The notes under the pieces: generated by a model | The model's input: only the letters and a program-made list of their open reading frames with translations | What the model was told of the DNA's origin: nothing | Databases searched by the model: none | Translations under genes and position numbers: made by a program | Origin: Lactobacillus sp. ESL0679 | GTDB taxonomy: Bacteria > Bacillota > Bacilli > Lactobacillales > Lactobacillaceae | Length of the DNA stretch: 64,000 bases | Direction: 5' to 3' | Assembly: GCF_029433515.1 (NCBI RefSeq) | Contig: NZ_JAQTIG010000002.1 | Span: forward strand, 273,583 to 337,582 | In this document: piece by piece, positions 1 to 9,461 of the stretch | How positions within the stretch are numbered: position 1 is the first letter of the stretch | Layout: every line of letters starts with the position of its first letter

Positions 1-161
1 ACGCGCAAAATAATTGGTATCTGCAGCAAACTAAAGACAAATGGTAACAGCGCCACTAATAGGCTCCACCAAATGATTGGCATTGCCTGAAACTGATTTA
101 ATTTACGAATTAGCGGGATTGCCATGACTTTTTGCTTAAATTGTTTGAATTTAATAATCAA
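1..161 (-). CDS. N-terminal part of a membrane protein (runs off the window)
   Basis: The reading frame is open on the minus strand to the window edge. It begins at a TTG at 161 that is preceded by an AAGGAAG ribosome binding site with 6-base spacing; an ATG at 125 is an alternative start with no good site. The roughly 53 visible residues are a basic, hydrophilic start followed by a hydrophobic stretch (WWSLLVALLPFVFSLL), so an inner-membrane protein is likely. It lies 45 bases downstream of prmA on the same strand and may be co-transcribed. The family was not recognised. Confidence 0.5.
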   Translation of the reverse strand, partial: MIIKFKQFKQKVMAIPLIRKLNQFQAMPIIWWSLLVALLPFVFSLLQIPIILR

Positions 162-205
162 TCTATTCTTCCTTACCTAACTTTACATTATAGTCTTTTT
201 TACTT

Positions 206-1144
206 TTATTTGCGTTCAATTATTAGCCCGACCCAACGATCTTGGGACATCGTCAAGGTAATCCTAAAACCGTATTGGTCAAGGGCATCTTTGATTTTAT
301 CTAATTGCAAATAATCAATACCTGAGAAAATAATCTGGCCGCCCTCATTTAAATGTTCGTCCATTTGCGGAATCAAATCTAGCAGGATTTCAGCTAAAAT
401 GTTAGCTACAATTATATCAAACTTGCCAGAAACACCTTGCAATAAACTGGCTTTTTCTACCTTAATATTGGTCAAATTATTTAGACTAATATTTTCACCA
501 GCTGCCGTGACAGCTTCATCAGAAATATCAGTAGCCTCAACGCTTTTGGCACCAAGAAGTGCGGCAGCGATTGCTAAAATACCGGAGCCAGTCCCAACGT
601 CGATTACACTTTTAGGCGTTGTCATTGCCCGTTCTAGACCCATCATTGCTAGTTGCGTCGTTTTATGGTTACCCGTACCAAAGGCCAAACCTGGGTCCAG
701 CTTAATCAATTGTTGGTCCTTAAAGGCAGGTTGATAATCTTCCCACTCAGGTACAATGGCTAAATAACGGGAAAAATCAATCACATGATAAAACTTTTGC
801 CAAGCAGTGTTCCAGTCTTGATCCTGAATATAAGATGTTGTAATTTTGTCTGAACCGATTGCCAAGCCATAGCCCTTCAATTCAGCAAGTTTATTATGAT
901 ATTTTTGAACCAGCTCATTAGCATCAGCTTCTTCATCAAAATATGCAAAAAATTGCATGTCTTCAGGCAAGTCTTTAATTTCATCTAAATTAACAATCGT
1001 TGAGTCGTGTTCCCAACCGGCATGCTCAAAATCCGACCGCTTTCTAGTTTCAGTTCCTAAAGCATGCAATACATCTTGGCTGTATACGCTAAGTGCGTCC
1101 TCTACTTCATGACTAGTTTCAATTTTAATAATTAATAATTTCAT
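206..1144 (-). CDS. prmA: Ribosomal protein L11 methyltransferase
   Basis: This SAM-dependent enzyme trimethylates lysines of ribosomal protein L11 in the cytoplasm. The 312-residue length is normal for PrmA. The variable N-terminal L11-recognition domain covers about residues 1-120. The class I methyltransferase domain follows, with DPGLAFGTGNH at 150-160, the SAM loop DVGTGSGIL at 182-190, and NILAE near 248. The spacing from a GGGAG site to the ATG is long, about 12 bases, but no better start is visible. It is divergent from the YbaK-type gene at 1208. PrmA family membership is clear from these motifs. Confidence 0.95.
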   Translation of the reverse strand: MKLLIIKIETSHEVEDALSVYSQDVLHALGTETRKRSDFEHAGWEHDSTIVNLDEIKDLPEDMQFFAYFDEEADANELVQKYHNKLAELKGYGLAIGSDKITTSYIQDQDWNTAWQKFYHVIDFSRYLAIVPEWEDYQPAFKDQQLIKLDPGLAFGTGNHKTTQLAMMGLERAMTTPKSVIDVGTGSGILAIAAALLGAKSVEATDISDEAVTAAGENISLNNLTNIKVEKASLLQGVSGKFDIIVANILAEILLDLIPQMDEHLNEGGQIIFSGIDYLQLDKIKDALDQYGFRITLTMSQDRWVGLIIERK

Positions 1145-1207
1145 TTTAACTTAAAACTCCCTTTTTATTTTTATCCAGGCAATGCTATCATAAAAAAGGT
1201 GATAAAT

Positions 1208-1708
1208 ATGGCAAAGAAAAAAAATAAACTTGAAAAAACATTAGTTGAAAAAATTTTAGACCGGAATAAAATTCCGTATGAACAAACACAATTTACAACC
1301 CATGAGGATTCTGGTGGTGTTGCCCAAATGGATACTTCTATTTTAAACGAGAAAGAACATTTGGTCTACAAAACCTTGGTTTGCACAGGTAATAAAACAG
1401 GACCACTTGTTGGTGTTATCCCTGTTACCGAGCATTTAAGCATGAAAAAGCTGGCTAAAAATTCTGGTAATAAAAAATGCGAAATGTTACCCCTCAAAGA
1501 CCTAGAAAAGACCACAGGTTATGTTCATGGTGCAAATACACCGATTGGTATTTATTTTAAGCATCATTTTCCAATTTTTCTAGATAGCAGTATGAAAAAT
1601 GAAGTAAAAATTGGCGTTTCCAGTGGTAAAGTTGGCCGCAGCGTGTTCTTAAATCCTGATGACCTTCAAAAAATTACTGATGGAAAGTTCTGTGATTTGC
1701 TAGAGTAG
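1208..1708 (+). CDS. ybaK: YbaK/EbsC-family Cys-tRNA(Pro) deacylase
   Basis: A 166-residue protein of the YbaK/EbsC family, whose members hydrolyse Cys-tRNA(Pro) mischarged by prolyl-tRNA synthetase. Family features visible are an N-terminal TPHEQTQFTTHED-like strand, the VYKTLVC segment with the conserved lysine, and the C-terminal GVSSGKVGRSVFLNPDDL glycine-rich segment. The ATG at 1208 is preferred over an upstream in-frame GTG at 1199 because AAAGGTG lies 6 bases before it. It appears to be transcribed alone. Confidence 0.88.
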   Translation: MAKKKNKLEKTLVEKILDRNKIPYEQTQFTTHEDSGGVAQMDTSILNEKEHLVYKTLVCTGNKTGPLVGVIPVTEHLSMKKLAKNSGNKKCEMLPLKDLEKTTGYVHGANTPIGIYFKHHFPIFLDSSMKNEVKIGVSSGKVGRSVFLNPDDLQKITDGKFCDLLE

Positions 1709-1823
1709 TTTCATCTAATTAAAAATAAATAAAATATTTTCTATATACAGGGTAAAACAATCAAGCAAAATTTTTCATTTGTAATATAATATAGATTAAT
1801 ACAAATATATAAGGAATAGGAAA

Positions 1824-2771
1824 ATGACATTATTAACAGATGAACAGCTTGCAAATATTGCACATGATTATTTTTTAAGCAAATTAAATATCGCTGACAT
1901 TTCCAAAAAATACGGCCTTTCGCGTTACTTGATTACCAAGGCGTTAGAGGAAGCCGAAGAAAAAGGAATTGTAAAGATTAGCATCTACCAAAGTCCAAAA
2001 CGGGCCGAAAAATTAGAGCGTAAGTTCCAACAAATTTTTCATTTAAAAGAAGTATACATTTTGGAAGATCTAGAAACGAAAAACCAAGATAACGAAATGA
2101 TCGTTAATTACGCTGCTAAGCAAATTCAAAATTATACTAAGTCAGCTCACGTAGTCGGCTTAACTTGGGGAACATTAATTCGAGATATCATTAATAATTT
2201 TCCCGAAACTGAACGTGAAAATCTGACTTTTGTTCAGCTTGTCGGCCAAGCCGTTAATGCAAGTAAAAGGAAAAATCAACTGGTACAACAGGCAGCTGAT
2301 AAATTTGGTGCCAATTGTTTAACATTTCCAGCCCCACTGTATACAATCAATCCAGGCTTTGTTCAAGACATCATACAAGAGCCATTTTTTGAATACATTA
2401 AAACTTTTTATCCTAGAATCGATTTAGTTTTTGCAAGTATCGGGACCGCTCAATCCTTAGAATCTGGACAATTCTTCATGGACTATTATGCAGATAAATT
2501 ATTTAGAAATATCGATCGTAGTCGCATTGCTGGCATGATTTTTGGTCGACCGTATGATATTAACGGCAACTTCTTCCAGCCAATTGAAACTCATATTTGC
2601 GGAATTAGTTTTGACGAAATTATGCGGATTCCCAAACGGTTTGTAATTGTTAAAAATCGCTTCAAAGAAGATGCTCTCTTAGGTGCATTAAGAAGCGGCA
2701 TAGTTACCCACTTAATTACTACCAGCGGTATTGCTGAACGTGTGTTGCACAAAAATATTGAATTTAGCTAA
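1824..2771 (+). CDS. citI: SorC-family transcriptional regulator, CitI-like
   Basis: A 315-residue SorC/DeoR-type regulator. Residues about 5-55 form an HTH (LNIADISKKYGLSRYLITKA). The rest matches the sugar-binding effector domain, including GLTWGTLIRDI and IDLVFASIGTAQ. It converges on citX and overlaps its end by 8 bases, so the two genes share their 3' ends. Known family context: CitI of Weissella paramesenteroides is a SorC-family activator of a citrate lyase operon and responds to citrate. By analogy this protein probably controls the mdh-to-citF operon; that is inference from position and family. The ATG follows an AAGGAATAGG ribosome binding site. Confidence 0.82.
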   Translation: MTLLTDEQLANIAHDYFLSKLNIADISKKYGLSRYLITKALEEAEEKGIVKISIYQSPKRAEKLERKFQQIFHLKEVYILEDLETKNQDNEMIVNYAAKQIQNYTKSAHVVGLTWGTLIRDIINNFPETERENLTFVQLVGQAVNASKRKNQLVQQAADKFGANCLTFPAPLYTINPGFVQDIIQEPFFEYIKTFYPRIDLVFASIGTAQSLESGQFFMDYYADKLFRNIDRSRIAGMIFGRPYDINGNFFQPIETHICGISFDEIMRIPKRFVIVKNRFKEDALLGALRSGIVTHLITTSGIAERVLHKNIEFS

Positions 2772-3306
2772 ATTCTTCATTATAGATATTGCTAATATAA
2801 TTTTGTAATTCTGCCACACTATGACGCCGTGATCGTGCACATTCTTTAGCTGGCCGATTACATAAAAAGCAACGACGGACAGGTAAGCCCAGCTTTGACC
2901 GCGATAAAGCTGCATTTTGCTCTTTAATCAAGACATCAGCGTCAAAAAGACGCCCTAATCTATTTTCGTCCTCAAAAGTAATTGTGACTTGTTTTACATC
3001 TTTGGCATTAGCATTTAATAAATAAAAATTTTCACAGCCACTAGGATTGTCCCAGCTCGTTACCAAGTTATACTTAATACCTTGAGCTTTCAAGTCTTTC
3101 TCTAAATTTGTACAGCCAGTTGTAAAAAGTTGTTTTAAGTAATGATTATTTTTGATTGGCCCCGGAATATTTAGTTTTATATCTAGTAATGTACTGCTGG
3201 GATTCTGATTAAAAAGCTGTGTTTGTAGTGCTACGCGTTGATCTTTAGCAGCTAACACATCTGGGATACTTTGCGGTGTTCCCGTTAAAAAAATTGATTG
3301 ATTCAT
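2764..3306 (-). CDS. citX: Apo-citrate lyase phosphoribosyl-dephospho-CoA transferase
   Basis: CitX transfers the 2'-(5''-phosphoribosyl)-3'-dephospho-CoA prosthetic group to the serine of the citrate lyase acyl carrier protein CitD. The 180-residue length is typical. Diagnostic motifs are GRLFDADVL at 118-126 and the cysteine-rich RRCFLCNRPAKECARSRRH at about 144-162. The gene lies downstream of citF but is separated from it by a strong terminator, so it may depend on read-through or on its own promoter. An AAAGGGAAG site precedes the ATG. CitG, the partner that makes the precursor, is not in the window. Confidence 0.93.
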   Translation of the reverse strand: MNQSIFLTGTPQSIPDVLAAKDQRVALQTQLFNQNPSSTLLDIKLNIPGPIKNNHYLKQLFTTGCTNLEKDLKAQGIKYNLVTSWDNPSGCENFYLLNANAKDVKQVTITFEDENRLGRLFDADVLIKEQNAALSRSKLGLPVRRCFLCNRPAKECARSRRHSVAELQNYISNIYNEEFS

Positions 3307-3339
3307 GATAAACTTCCCTTTTACTAATTATTATAACTA

Positions 3340-3381
3340 AAAAAGCGTGGAAACGAGCTCTGACTTATTTCCACGCTTTTA
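3340..3381 (-). terminator. Rho-independent terminator between citF and citX
   Basis: A 13-base perfect stem (AAAAGCGTGGAAA paired with TTTCCACGCTTTT) is followed on the minus strand by a run of six T. It lies immediately after the citF stop and upstream of citX. It could lower citX expression relative to the structural lyase genes. Confidence 0.85.
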
Positions 3382-3393
3382 ATTTATAATTTT

Positions 3394-4932
3394 TTAGTCT
3401 TTAACTTGCTTGATAGTATCAATAATTGAACCATCACGGTATTCAACTAAAGCAACAGTCCGATCAGTGTATTCAAGCGGCTTTGGAATACCAACTTGTC
3501 CTTCAGCCATCTTTTGCAACTCTTTAATGTCAAGAATTTGCAAACCTGGGACCTTGCCAAATGCAGCAATCAAATCTTGCCGTTTAGGATTAATGGCAAT
3601 CCCGCGTTCAGTTACTAAGACATCAATGGAGTCTCCTGGAGTAACTACTGTTTCAACAGAAGGAACCACCGTTGCATTACGGCCACGAACAAGTGGGGCA
3701 GTAATAATCGTCATTTTAGCATTAGCTGCATCTTGGTGACCACCAATTGCACCACGGATGACGCCATCTGAACCAGTCATTACGTTAACGTTGAAGTCAG
3801 TATCAATTTGCAATGCTGACAAAATAGCAACGTCCAAATTATTAACAACTGCACCCTTATTATGAGGATCAGCGTACCATGAAGCGTCAATTTCTTGTTG
3901 GTCTTTGTTTTGTGCCATTGAAGCTGCGGCACCCTTATCAAAGTCCTGTACGTCCATGATTTTCTTAACTAGACCTTCTGCAAGCAAATCAGTTGTTGGC
4001 TTAGTAATACCGCCTAATGCAAATGAAGCTGTGATGCCATCATCAAGCATTGATTGACGTAAATAACGTGTTACAGCCAAAGCAGCACCACCAGAACCGG
4101 TTTGGAATGAAAAGCCTTGCTTGTAATATGGTGAATTAATAATTACTTGATTAACCATTTGCGCAATCTTTAATTCTTTTGGATCCTTAGTAAAACGAGT
4201 TGCTCCTGAACCAATTTTATCTGGATCACCAATCTTGTCCACTTTGACAACATAATCAACTTGATCTTGTTTAATTGAAGCTGGAGTATTTGGATATTCG
4301 ACAATATTATCAGTTAATAAAACCACTTTATCAGCGTATTGCGCATCAATTAAAGCATAACCAAGTGAACCAAAGACAGCATCACCGTCTTGACCATTTG
4401 CATTACCAGCTGGATCTGAAACTGGAACACCGAGAAAGGCAATATCAATTTTAATATCGCCCTCTTCAATTGCTCGCGCACGATTACCATGTGAACGGAA
4501 AATAACTGGATTCTTTAAACCACCGTGAGAAATAAAGTCGCCTAGTGAACCACGCATTCCTGAAGAAACAATGTTAGTGATAACACCCTTTTTAATGGCT
4601 TCAATCACCTTATCGTTCATTACACCGGTAAGTGAAGATGGAGCCAGAGTCAAATCTTTATAACCCATGTTAATGATTTTATCCATCACTTTATTGAAGG
4701 CAAAGTCACCATTTCTAAAGTGGTGGTGAAAAGAAATCGTCATCCCATCTTTAAGATTGTTCTTAATTACATCATCAAGTGAATCAACAACCTTGTCTTC
4801 ACCAGCAGTAACTCGCACTTTAGGTGCAACTCTTTGAACTTCTGGATTACCAATAGTTGCTGATGTAAATGGCTTTAAATTCATTTCTGACATTAAATTG
4901 TCTGGTAATTCGCGATTAACTTTATTCTCCAA
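3394..4932 (-). CDS. citF: Citrate lyase alpha subunit (citrate CoA-transferase)
   Basis: CitF exchanges the acetyl group on the thio-cofactor of CitD for citrate, forming citryl-ACP (EC 2.8.3.10), in the cytoplasmic citrate lyase complex. The product is about 512 residues, full length for the family. It contains the CoA-transferase glycine-rich and [14 protein letters not shown] segments, and near the C-terminus [17 protein letters not shown], typical of CitF. An upstream ATG at 4950 is possible, but a TTG at 4932 lies 9 bases after GAGGAGG and gives the family-like N-terminus [11 protein letters not shown]. With that start the gene overlaps citE by 11 bases. It is the last gene before the terminator. 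Confidence 0.94.
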   Translation of the reverse strand: MENKVNRELPDNLMSEMNLKPFTSATIGNPEVQRVAPKVRVTAGEDKVVDSLDDVIKNNLKDGMTISFHHHFRNGDFAFNKVMDKIINMGYKDLTLAPSSLTGVMNDKVIEAIKKGVITNIVSSGMRGSLGDFISHGGLKNPVIFRSHGNRARAIEEGDIKIDIAFLGVPVSDPAGNANGQDGDAVFGSLGYALIDAQYADKVVLLTDNIVEYPNTPASIKQDQVDYVVKVDKIGDPDKIGSGATRFTKDPKELKIAQMVNQVIINSPYYKQGFSFQTGSGGAALAVTRYLRQSMLDDGITASFALGGITKPTTDLLAEGLVKKIMDVQDFDKGAAASMAQNKDQQEIDASWYADPHNKGAVVNNLDVAILSALQIDTDFNVNVMTGSDGVIRGAIGGHQDAANAKMTIITAPLVRGRNATVVPSVETVVTPGDSIDVLVTERGIAINPKRQDLIAAFGKVPGLQILDIKELQKMAEGQVGIPKPLEYTDRTVALVEYRDGSIIDTIKQVKD

Positions 4933-5836
4933 TGTAATTACCCTCCTCATCAATTAAGTTAGAAGCCTTTGCAGTTTCAATGACTCTGTTTGCCTTAGCA
5001 ACAACTGGCTTATCAACCATTTTGCCGTTCATTGAAATAACACCTGAGCCCTTGGCTTTAGCTTCTCGAATTGCATTTTGAACGTTTTTAGCGTTTTCAA
5101 TTTCTTCTTTAGTTGGGTTGAAGACATCATTAACCATTGGAATTTGACGTGGGTTAACTAATGACTTACCGTCATAACCAAGCTCATAAATGTATCTGGT
5201 TTCACGATAAAATCCTTCAGTATCTTTCATATTTGAAAAGACAGTATCAAAAGCATAAACGTCAGCTGCTCTAGCGGATTGAAGAACCATATTTCGAGCA
5301 AATTCCAATTCACGCCCGTCTGGATAACGGTGAGTATGCATATCAGCAGTGTAATCTTCACCAGAAACAGCAAGTCCCATCATTAAAGGTGTTGCTGTAG
5401 CAATAGTTGGTGTGTTCAAAACACCTTTAGCACTTTCAATCGCTGCCATAACACCAATTGAACCTTTTTCAACACCGTATTCTTCTTCTGCTTTTTCCAT
5501 GTCCTTAACTAATTTTTGGATCATTTCAGCAGATTCTGTCTTTGGTAAACGAATAACGTCAACACCGGCTTTAACCATTGCTTTAACATCTTCGTCATAA
5601 AATGGCGTATCTTGACCGTTAATCCGAACGACAATTTCAGCACCGCCAAAATCAACGTGCTTAATTGCGTTATAGACAAGCATTCTGGCAGCATCCTTTT
5701 CAGTTAAGGAAACAGCATCTTCCAAGTCAAGCATAATTGAGTCTGCACCATAAATACCAGCATCTTTAACCATTGCTGGATTATTGCCGGGCACAAACAT
5801 CATCGTCCGGCGCAAACGATTCTTTACGTAAGTCAT
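4922..5836 (-). CDS. citE: Citrate lyase beta subunit (citryl-ACP lyase)
   Basis: CitE cleaves citryl-ACP to oxaloacetate and acetyl-ACP (EC 4.1.3.34). The 304 residues form a TIM-barrel enzyme of the HpcH/HpaI superfamily, with the family start [15 protein letters not shown] and the metal/substrate segments MLDLEDAV near 36-42 and [12 protein letters not shown]. The citD stop codon abuts the citE ATG directly, and citF overlaps the citE end, indicating tight translational coupling of the three lyase subunits. Confidence 0.96.
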   Translation of the reverse strand: MTYVKNRLRRTMMFVPGNNPAMVKDAGIYGADSIMLDLEDAVSLTEKDAARMLVYNAIKHVDFGGAEIVVRINGQDTPFYDEDVKAMVKAGVDVIRLPKTESAEMIQKLVKDMEKAEEEYGVEKGSIGVMAAIESAKGVLNTPTIATATPLMMGLAVSGEDYTADMHTHRYPDGRELEFARNMVLQSARAADVYAFDTVFSNMKDTEGFYRETRYIYELGYDGKSLVNPRQIPMVNDVFNPTKEEIENAKNVQNAIREAKAKGSGVISMNGKMVDKPVVAKANRVIETAKASNLIDEEGNYIGE

Positions 5837-6133
5837 TTATTGCAATACCTCCAATTCTGGTTTATCAGTAGTTTCAGTAGCTCTTTGTGCTGCAGCTAAA
5901 GTACGAGCTGCAATGACACAATCAAGTGCACCTTTATCAGTAGCTTTCACCTTCGCATTACTAATACCAAACTTTTCCAAAGTATCAGTAATCACCTTTT
6001 TAATTTGATCGCCATATGCTTTGATTACTTCTGAATCCAAATCAATTTGAATCCCATCATTACCTTTAGAAATCATAATTTGAATATCTGAGGATTCTAA
6101 AGTTCCTGCGACACCAATTGTTTTAATTTCCAT
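5837..6133 (-). CDS. citD: Citrate lyase acyl carrier protein (gamma subunit)
   Basis: CitD carries the phosphoribosyl-dephospho-CoA prosthetic group on a serine. The protein is 98 residues, normal for the family. The expected modification site lies in GTLESSDIQIMI at about residues 10-21, where a serine precedes the conserved Asp. It overlaps the end of citC by 11 bases and abuts citE with no gap. Confidence 0.95.
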   Translation of the reverse strand: MEIKTIGVAGTLESSDIQIMISKGNDGIQIDLDSEVIKAYGDQIKKVITDTLEKFGISNAKVKATDKGALDCVIAARTLAAAQRATETTDKPELEVLQ

Positions 6134-7178
6134 TAATATTCATTCCTTTCTGAATTCTAGTTTGTAAAACTTTTTGATTACTTTTAATGAAGTCCATTGT
6201 TATATTCGGAACGAGCAACTTAATTGCTGCTAGGTCACCTGTTTTAATTAGTTGCCTTACTTTAGTTGCAGTGATTACTTGATCATCATTGCTAAATCTT
6301 GGCACAATCTTGACTTCAATCTGGGGGCTGAGTTCGTTAATTAAACTCTTATTGTAGAAATTAGTTGTATGTGAGAAAGGTTCTGTCCCCAAATATCGCC
6401 GACTGATTGCCAACTTAGGTGCAATAATGTTTTTAAAAACACGTGCATCAATTGTAGTTTGTGTCTTAATTAAATCATCCGGACTTTTTAAGAAATATGC
6501 CGGAAAAGTAGCTTGCGAAACTAAATAGTCGCTACCACTAACAACATGAACATTTTTTAAATCAGCAGTTCCATTCTTTACTAGCTGCATCCGCTCTTCA
6601 GTTTTAAATAAGGAAGCATCTGTTGCCACAACAAAAATATAAACTAAATCATTTTCTTGACTAGCTAGCTGAGCAAGCCTTTGATGACCCAAAGTAAAAG
6701 GGTTAGCATTCATTACAATTGCTGCTACCTTCTTGTCTTTTTTGCCTTCGACCTGTGGAATTGTAGCCAAGTAGTCATTTACATCTGGCGTACCACTTTC
6801 TAAAAAAGCAGCTACATCAGTATGAGCCAATTCTGTAAAGCCAAGATGTTGGAAACTAGTTGAGTATTGCGTTTTAGTAAATACAAAATTATGAAAAATC
6901 TTTCGGTTAAATTGATATTGTTGTAAAGCTGTTACCATTTGATTAAAACGGCTGCCAGGAGTTGCCCCCCGATTACAAACAGCAATATATTTTAAAACAT
7001 TGCCGGCTACACTTCCCGTTCCTACTAATTCACCTTCATCATTAATAATACCTAAAGTATGGTCAATGACATCAACTTCGCGAGAACTAAAATCGTGTAA
7101 GCCCAATTTAATCAAGAATTTTTCCCATTTAGTCCGAACTGTTTGATCACTTAAATAAAGATCTACGATTTGGTCCAT
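6123..7178 (-). CDS. citC: [Citrate (pro-3S)-lyase] ligase
   Basis: CitC acetylates the thiol of the citrate lyase prosthetic group using ATP and acetate, activating the complex (EC 6.2.1.22). The protein has 351 residues. The N-terminal 130 residues look GNAT-like (TGSVAGNVLKYIAVC). The C-terminal nucleotidyltransferase domain carries NANPFTLGH at 157-165, equivalent to the HxGH nucleotide-binding motif. The gene overlaps both neighbours: abh by 16 bases upstream and citD by 11 downstream. Confidence 0.95.
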   Translation of the reverse strand: MDQIVDLYLSDQTVRTKWEKFLIKLGLHDFSSREVDVIDHTLGIINDEGELVGTGSVAGNVLKYIAVCNRGATPGSRFNQMVTALQQYQFNRKIFHNFVFTKTQYSTSFQHLGFTELAHTDVAAFLESGTPDVNDYLATIPQVEGKKDKKVAAIVMNANPFTLGHQRLAQLASQENDLVYIFVVATDASLFKTEERMQLVKNGTADLKNVHVVSGSDYLVSQATFPAYFLKSPDDLIKTQTTIDARVFKNIIAPKLAISRRYLGTEPFSHTTNFYNKSLINELSPQIEVKIVPRFSNDDQVITATKVRQLIKTGDLAAIKLLVPNITMDFIKSNQKVLQTRIQKGMNINGN

Positions 7179-7963
7179 TGGGTCACATCCTTTAAGAAAT
7201 TAATAATTGCTTGATACATTGCAAGTGGCTGTTCTGCCTGAACTAGATGTCCACAATTCTTGATAATCTGAACCTGAATCTTGGAATTAAGTTTTTGCAT
7301 TTCAAATGCAAAATGATAATCAAAAAATGGTGAATTTTCTCCTGCTAAAACAAGCATCGGAATTGTCATATCCATTAATACATCGCGCCAATCCTGTTCA
7401 GCATGATCAATTAAGCAGAGATAATTATTTTCGGCACGATAAGGATATTCTTTGGCCTCAAGCTTAGCTTTCGCAAACATTTGATCATCAATATGAGCAT
7501 AGAATGCATTGCCAAAATCGATCTTTAAATATTGAGGATAATTATCCCAACTTAGGTCCTTAAAGCCATATTGCCAAGTTTGATCTTGAACCATCTTTGG
7601 TGGTTGATCCAAATCAACTATTGCCCGCACCCGAGAAGCACCATATAAAGAAAGATAAGACCATAAAGTAGCTGCTCCCATTGAATTACCAATAGCAACT
7701 ACATCATGTAAATCAAGCTTTTGAAATAGTTCTGCCAAATCTTCAGCATGGCGACTAATTCTTTGCCCCTTATACGTTCTTTGTGAACGGCCTTGGTTAC
7801 GTGGATCAAAAATAATGAAGCGAAAATCATTTTTAAATAATTTTATGACCTCCAGCCACATCTGACTTGACCCACCAATACCTGGAATCGCGACAATTAC
7901 CGGCTTAGCTTCATTTGTATCGTAATAATGTAAACGGATACCATCATTAGTGGTAAAATCCAC
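7163..7963 (-). CDS. Alpha/beta hydrolase embedded in the citrate lyase operon
   Basis: A 266-residue alpha/beta-hydrolase fold protein. The oxyanion segment GIGGSSQMW lies near 28-36, the nucleophile elbow GNSMG at 92-96 (Ser94), the acid region is LAGENSPFFDY near 208-218, and the catalytic His lies in NCGHLVQAEQP near 240. There is no signal peptide, so it should be cytoplasmic. It overlaps citC by 16 bases and lies 12 bases after the transporter gene, so it belongs to the operon. It is not a standard member of citrate lyase clusters. A thioesterase or deacylase role on the lyase or on an ester substrate is conceivable but unproven. Confidence 0.85.
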   Translation of the reverse strand: MDFTTNDGIRLHYYDTNEAKPVIVAIPGIGGSSQMWLEVIKLFKNDFRFIIFDPRNQGRSQRTYKGQRISRHAEDLAELFQKLDLHDVVAIGNSMGAATLWSYLSLYGASRVRAIVDLDQPPKMVQDQTWQYGFKDLSWDNYPQYLKIDFGNAFYAHIDDQMFAKAKLEAKEYPYRAENNYLCLIDHAEQDWRDVLMDMTIPMLVLAGENSPFFDYHFAFEMQKLNSKIQVQIIKNCGHLVQAEQPLAMYQAIINFLKDVTQWTKS

Positions 7964-7975
7964 TGTTATTACTCC

Positions 7976-9442
7976 TTACCACATACCAATGACTTTCATC
8001 CACAACGTACCGATAATACCAAAAATCAATAAATAAATGATTCCTAATAGGAAGTTCATCTTCCACCATTCACCTTGTTTAACATAACCTGTCGTAGCTA
8101 AAATTGAAGCAGGCCCGTTAGCATAGTGAGTTGTTGAGGCATTAATTGCACCAGTAAATGCAAGCAGCATTGCAGCTAATTTAAGTGGCGCACCAGTAGC
8201 AACTGCAACGGATAAGAATGGTAAGTACAGTGCTGTCATATGAGCAGTACCGCTGGCAAAGAAGTAGTGGGTATAGAACATTAAAATGACTAAAACGATT
8301 AAAACTACTTGCCAACTAACACCGTGCAGACTTAATTGAATTGTCTTTGAGAACCAATCAATAAAGCCAAAGGAAATTAATTTACCAGCCATAAAGACTA
8401 AGATTGATAACCAAATCAGAATATTCCAAGCACCAGTTTGCTTTAAAGCATCATTCATTGTTAAAACGCCAGTTAACAGAAGAAGTCCAACTGCTAAGAA
8501 AGCAACAAAAGTAGAATCTAATTGCGGAATCTTAATAATTCCTGATAAAACCCAAAGAATAATTGCAATTAGGAAGACACCAGCCATAATCTTTTCAGGT
8601 GTTGTTACAGGGCCCATTTCAGTTAAACGGTCGTCAGCCCATTTCTTAGCATTAGGTGTTTCCTTGATTTCTGGTGGGAAAATTTTGTAAATAACAATTG
8701 GGATGATAATTGTTGCAACAATTACAGGTACTAATGCGGCAATAAACCAGCTAATCCAGCTCATGTTATAGCCTTTTTCAGCAGCCATTTGGGAGGCAAC
8801 TAAGTTTGGCGCAGCACCAGTAATAAACAATGCCGTTGAGATAGTGTTAGCATGAAAGGCCATAAAGTCTAAATAAGCACCAATTTTCTTTCGTGATGGG
8901 TCATTTGGCTTTGAACCATAACTTTCTGAAATTGACTTAGTAACAGGCCATACAACCCCACCAGTCCGGGCACTGTTAGATGGAATTAAAGCTCCTAAGA
9001 TTAGTTCCAGACCAGTAATCGCATAACCAATACCGATTGATTTTTTACCGAAGCGTCGGATCATCCAGTAGGCAATTCGATTACCTAAACCGGTTTTACT
9101 GATTCCATAAGCCATAATAAAAGCCATCGCAATTAGCCACGCAGCTGAATTACTAAAAGCACTTAAGATACCCTTATTAACAACGCCAGTTTTGGGATCT
9201 GGAATATCTTTAATCGGTGCAAGTCCAACCAAAACAGTTGTAATTAAACCAATTAATGTTGTCCCACCAATTGGCAATGGTTTTGTGATACAACCAACAA
9301 TTGTAGCAACAAAGACAGCAAACATTTCCCAAGCTTGCGGTGTCAAGCCAGCTGGTCGCCAAGGTGTTGCACACCACAGGACGATTCCGATTACCAAAGG
9401 CCAAATAAACCCTTTATAATTCACTTTCTCTAAAGTTTTCAT
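7976..9442 (-). CDS. citT: DASS-family organic anion carrier, probable citrate:succinate antiporter
   Basis: A 488-residue membrane protein of the divalent anion:sodium symporter (DASS) family, in the CitT/SODiT branch. About 12 hydrophobic segments are visible, together with the two substrate-site motifs SNSARTGGVVWPV near 155-167 and HANTISTALFITGAAPN near 197-213. Its place between rraA and the lyase genes indicates citrate as substrate. The neighbouring reductive branch makes succinate, so exchange of citrate for succinate as in E. coli CitT is a reasonable inference. It is related to the second carrier at 22758-24173. Confidence 0.85.
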   Translation of the reverse strand: MKTLEKVNYKGFIWPLVIGIVLWCATPWRPAGLTPQAWEMFAVFVATIVGCITKPLPIGGTTLIGLITTVLVGLAPIKDIPDPKTGVVNKGILSAFSNSAAWLIAMAFIMAYGISKTGLGNRIAYWMIRRFGKKSIGIGYAITGLELILGALIPSNSARTGGVVWPVTKSISESYGSKPNDPSRKKIGAYLDFMAFHANTISTALFITGAAPNLVASQMAAEKGYNMSWISWFIAALVPVIVATIIIPIVIYKIFPPEIKETPNAKKWADDRLTEMGPVTTPEKIMAGVFLIAIILWVLSGIIKIPQLDSTFVAFLAVGLLLLTGVLTMNDALKQTGAWNILIWLSILVFMAGKLISFGFIDWFSKTIQLSLHGVSWQVVLIVLVILMFYTHYFFASGTAHMTALYLPFLSVAVATGAPLKLAAMLLAFTGAINASTTHYANGPASILATTGYVKQGEWWKMNFLLGIIYLLIFGIIGTLWMKVIGMW

Positions 9443-9461
9443 GATTATCCTTCTTTATCAT

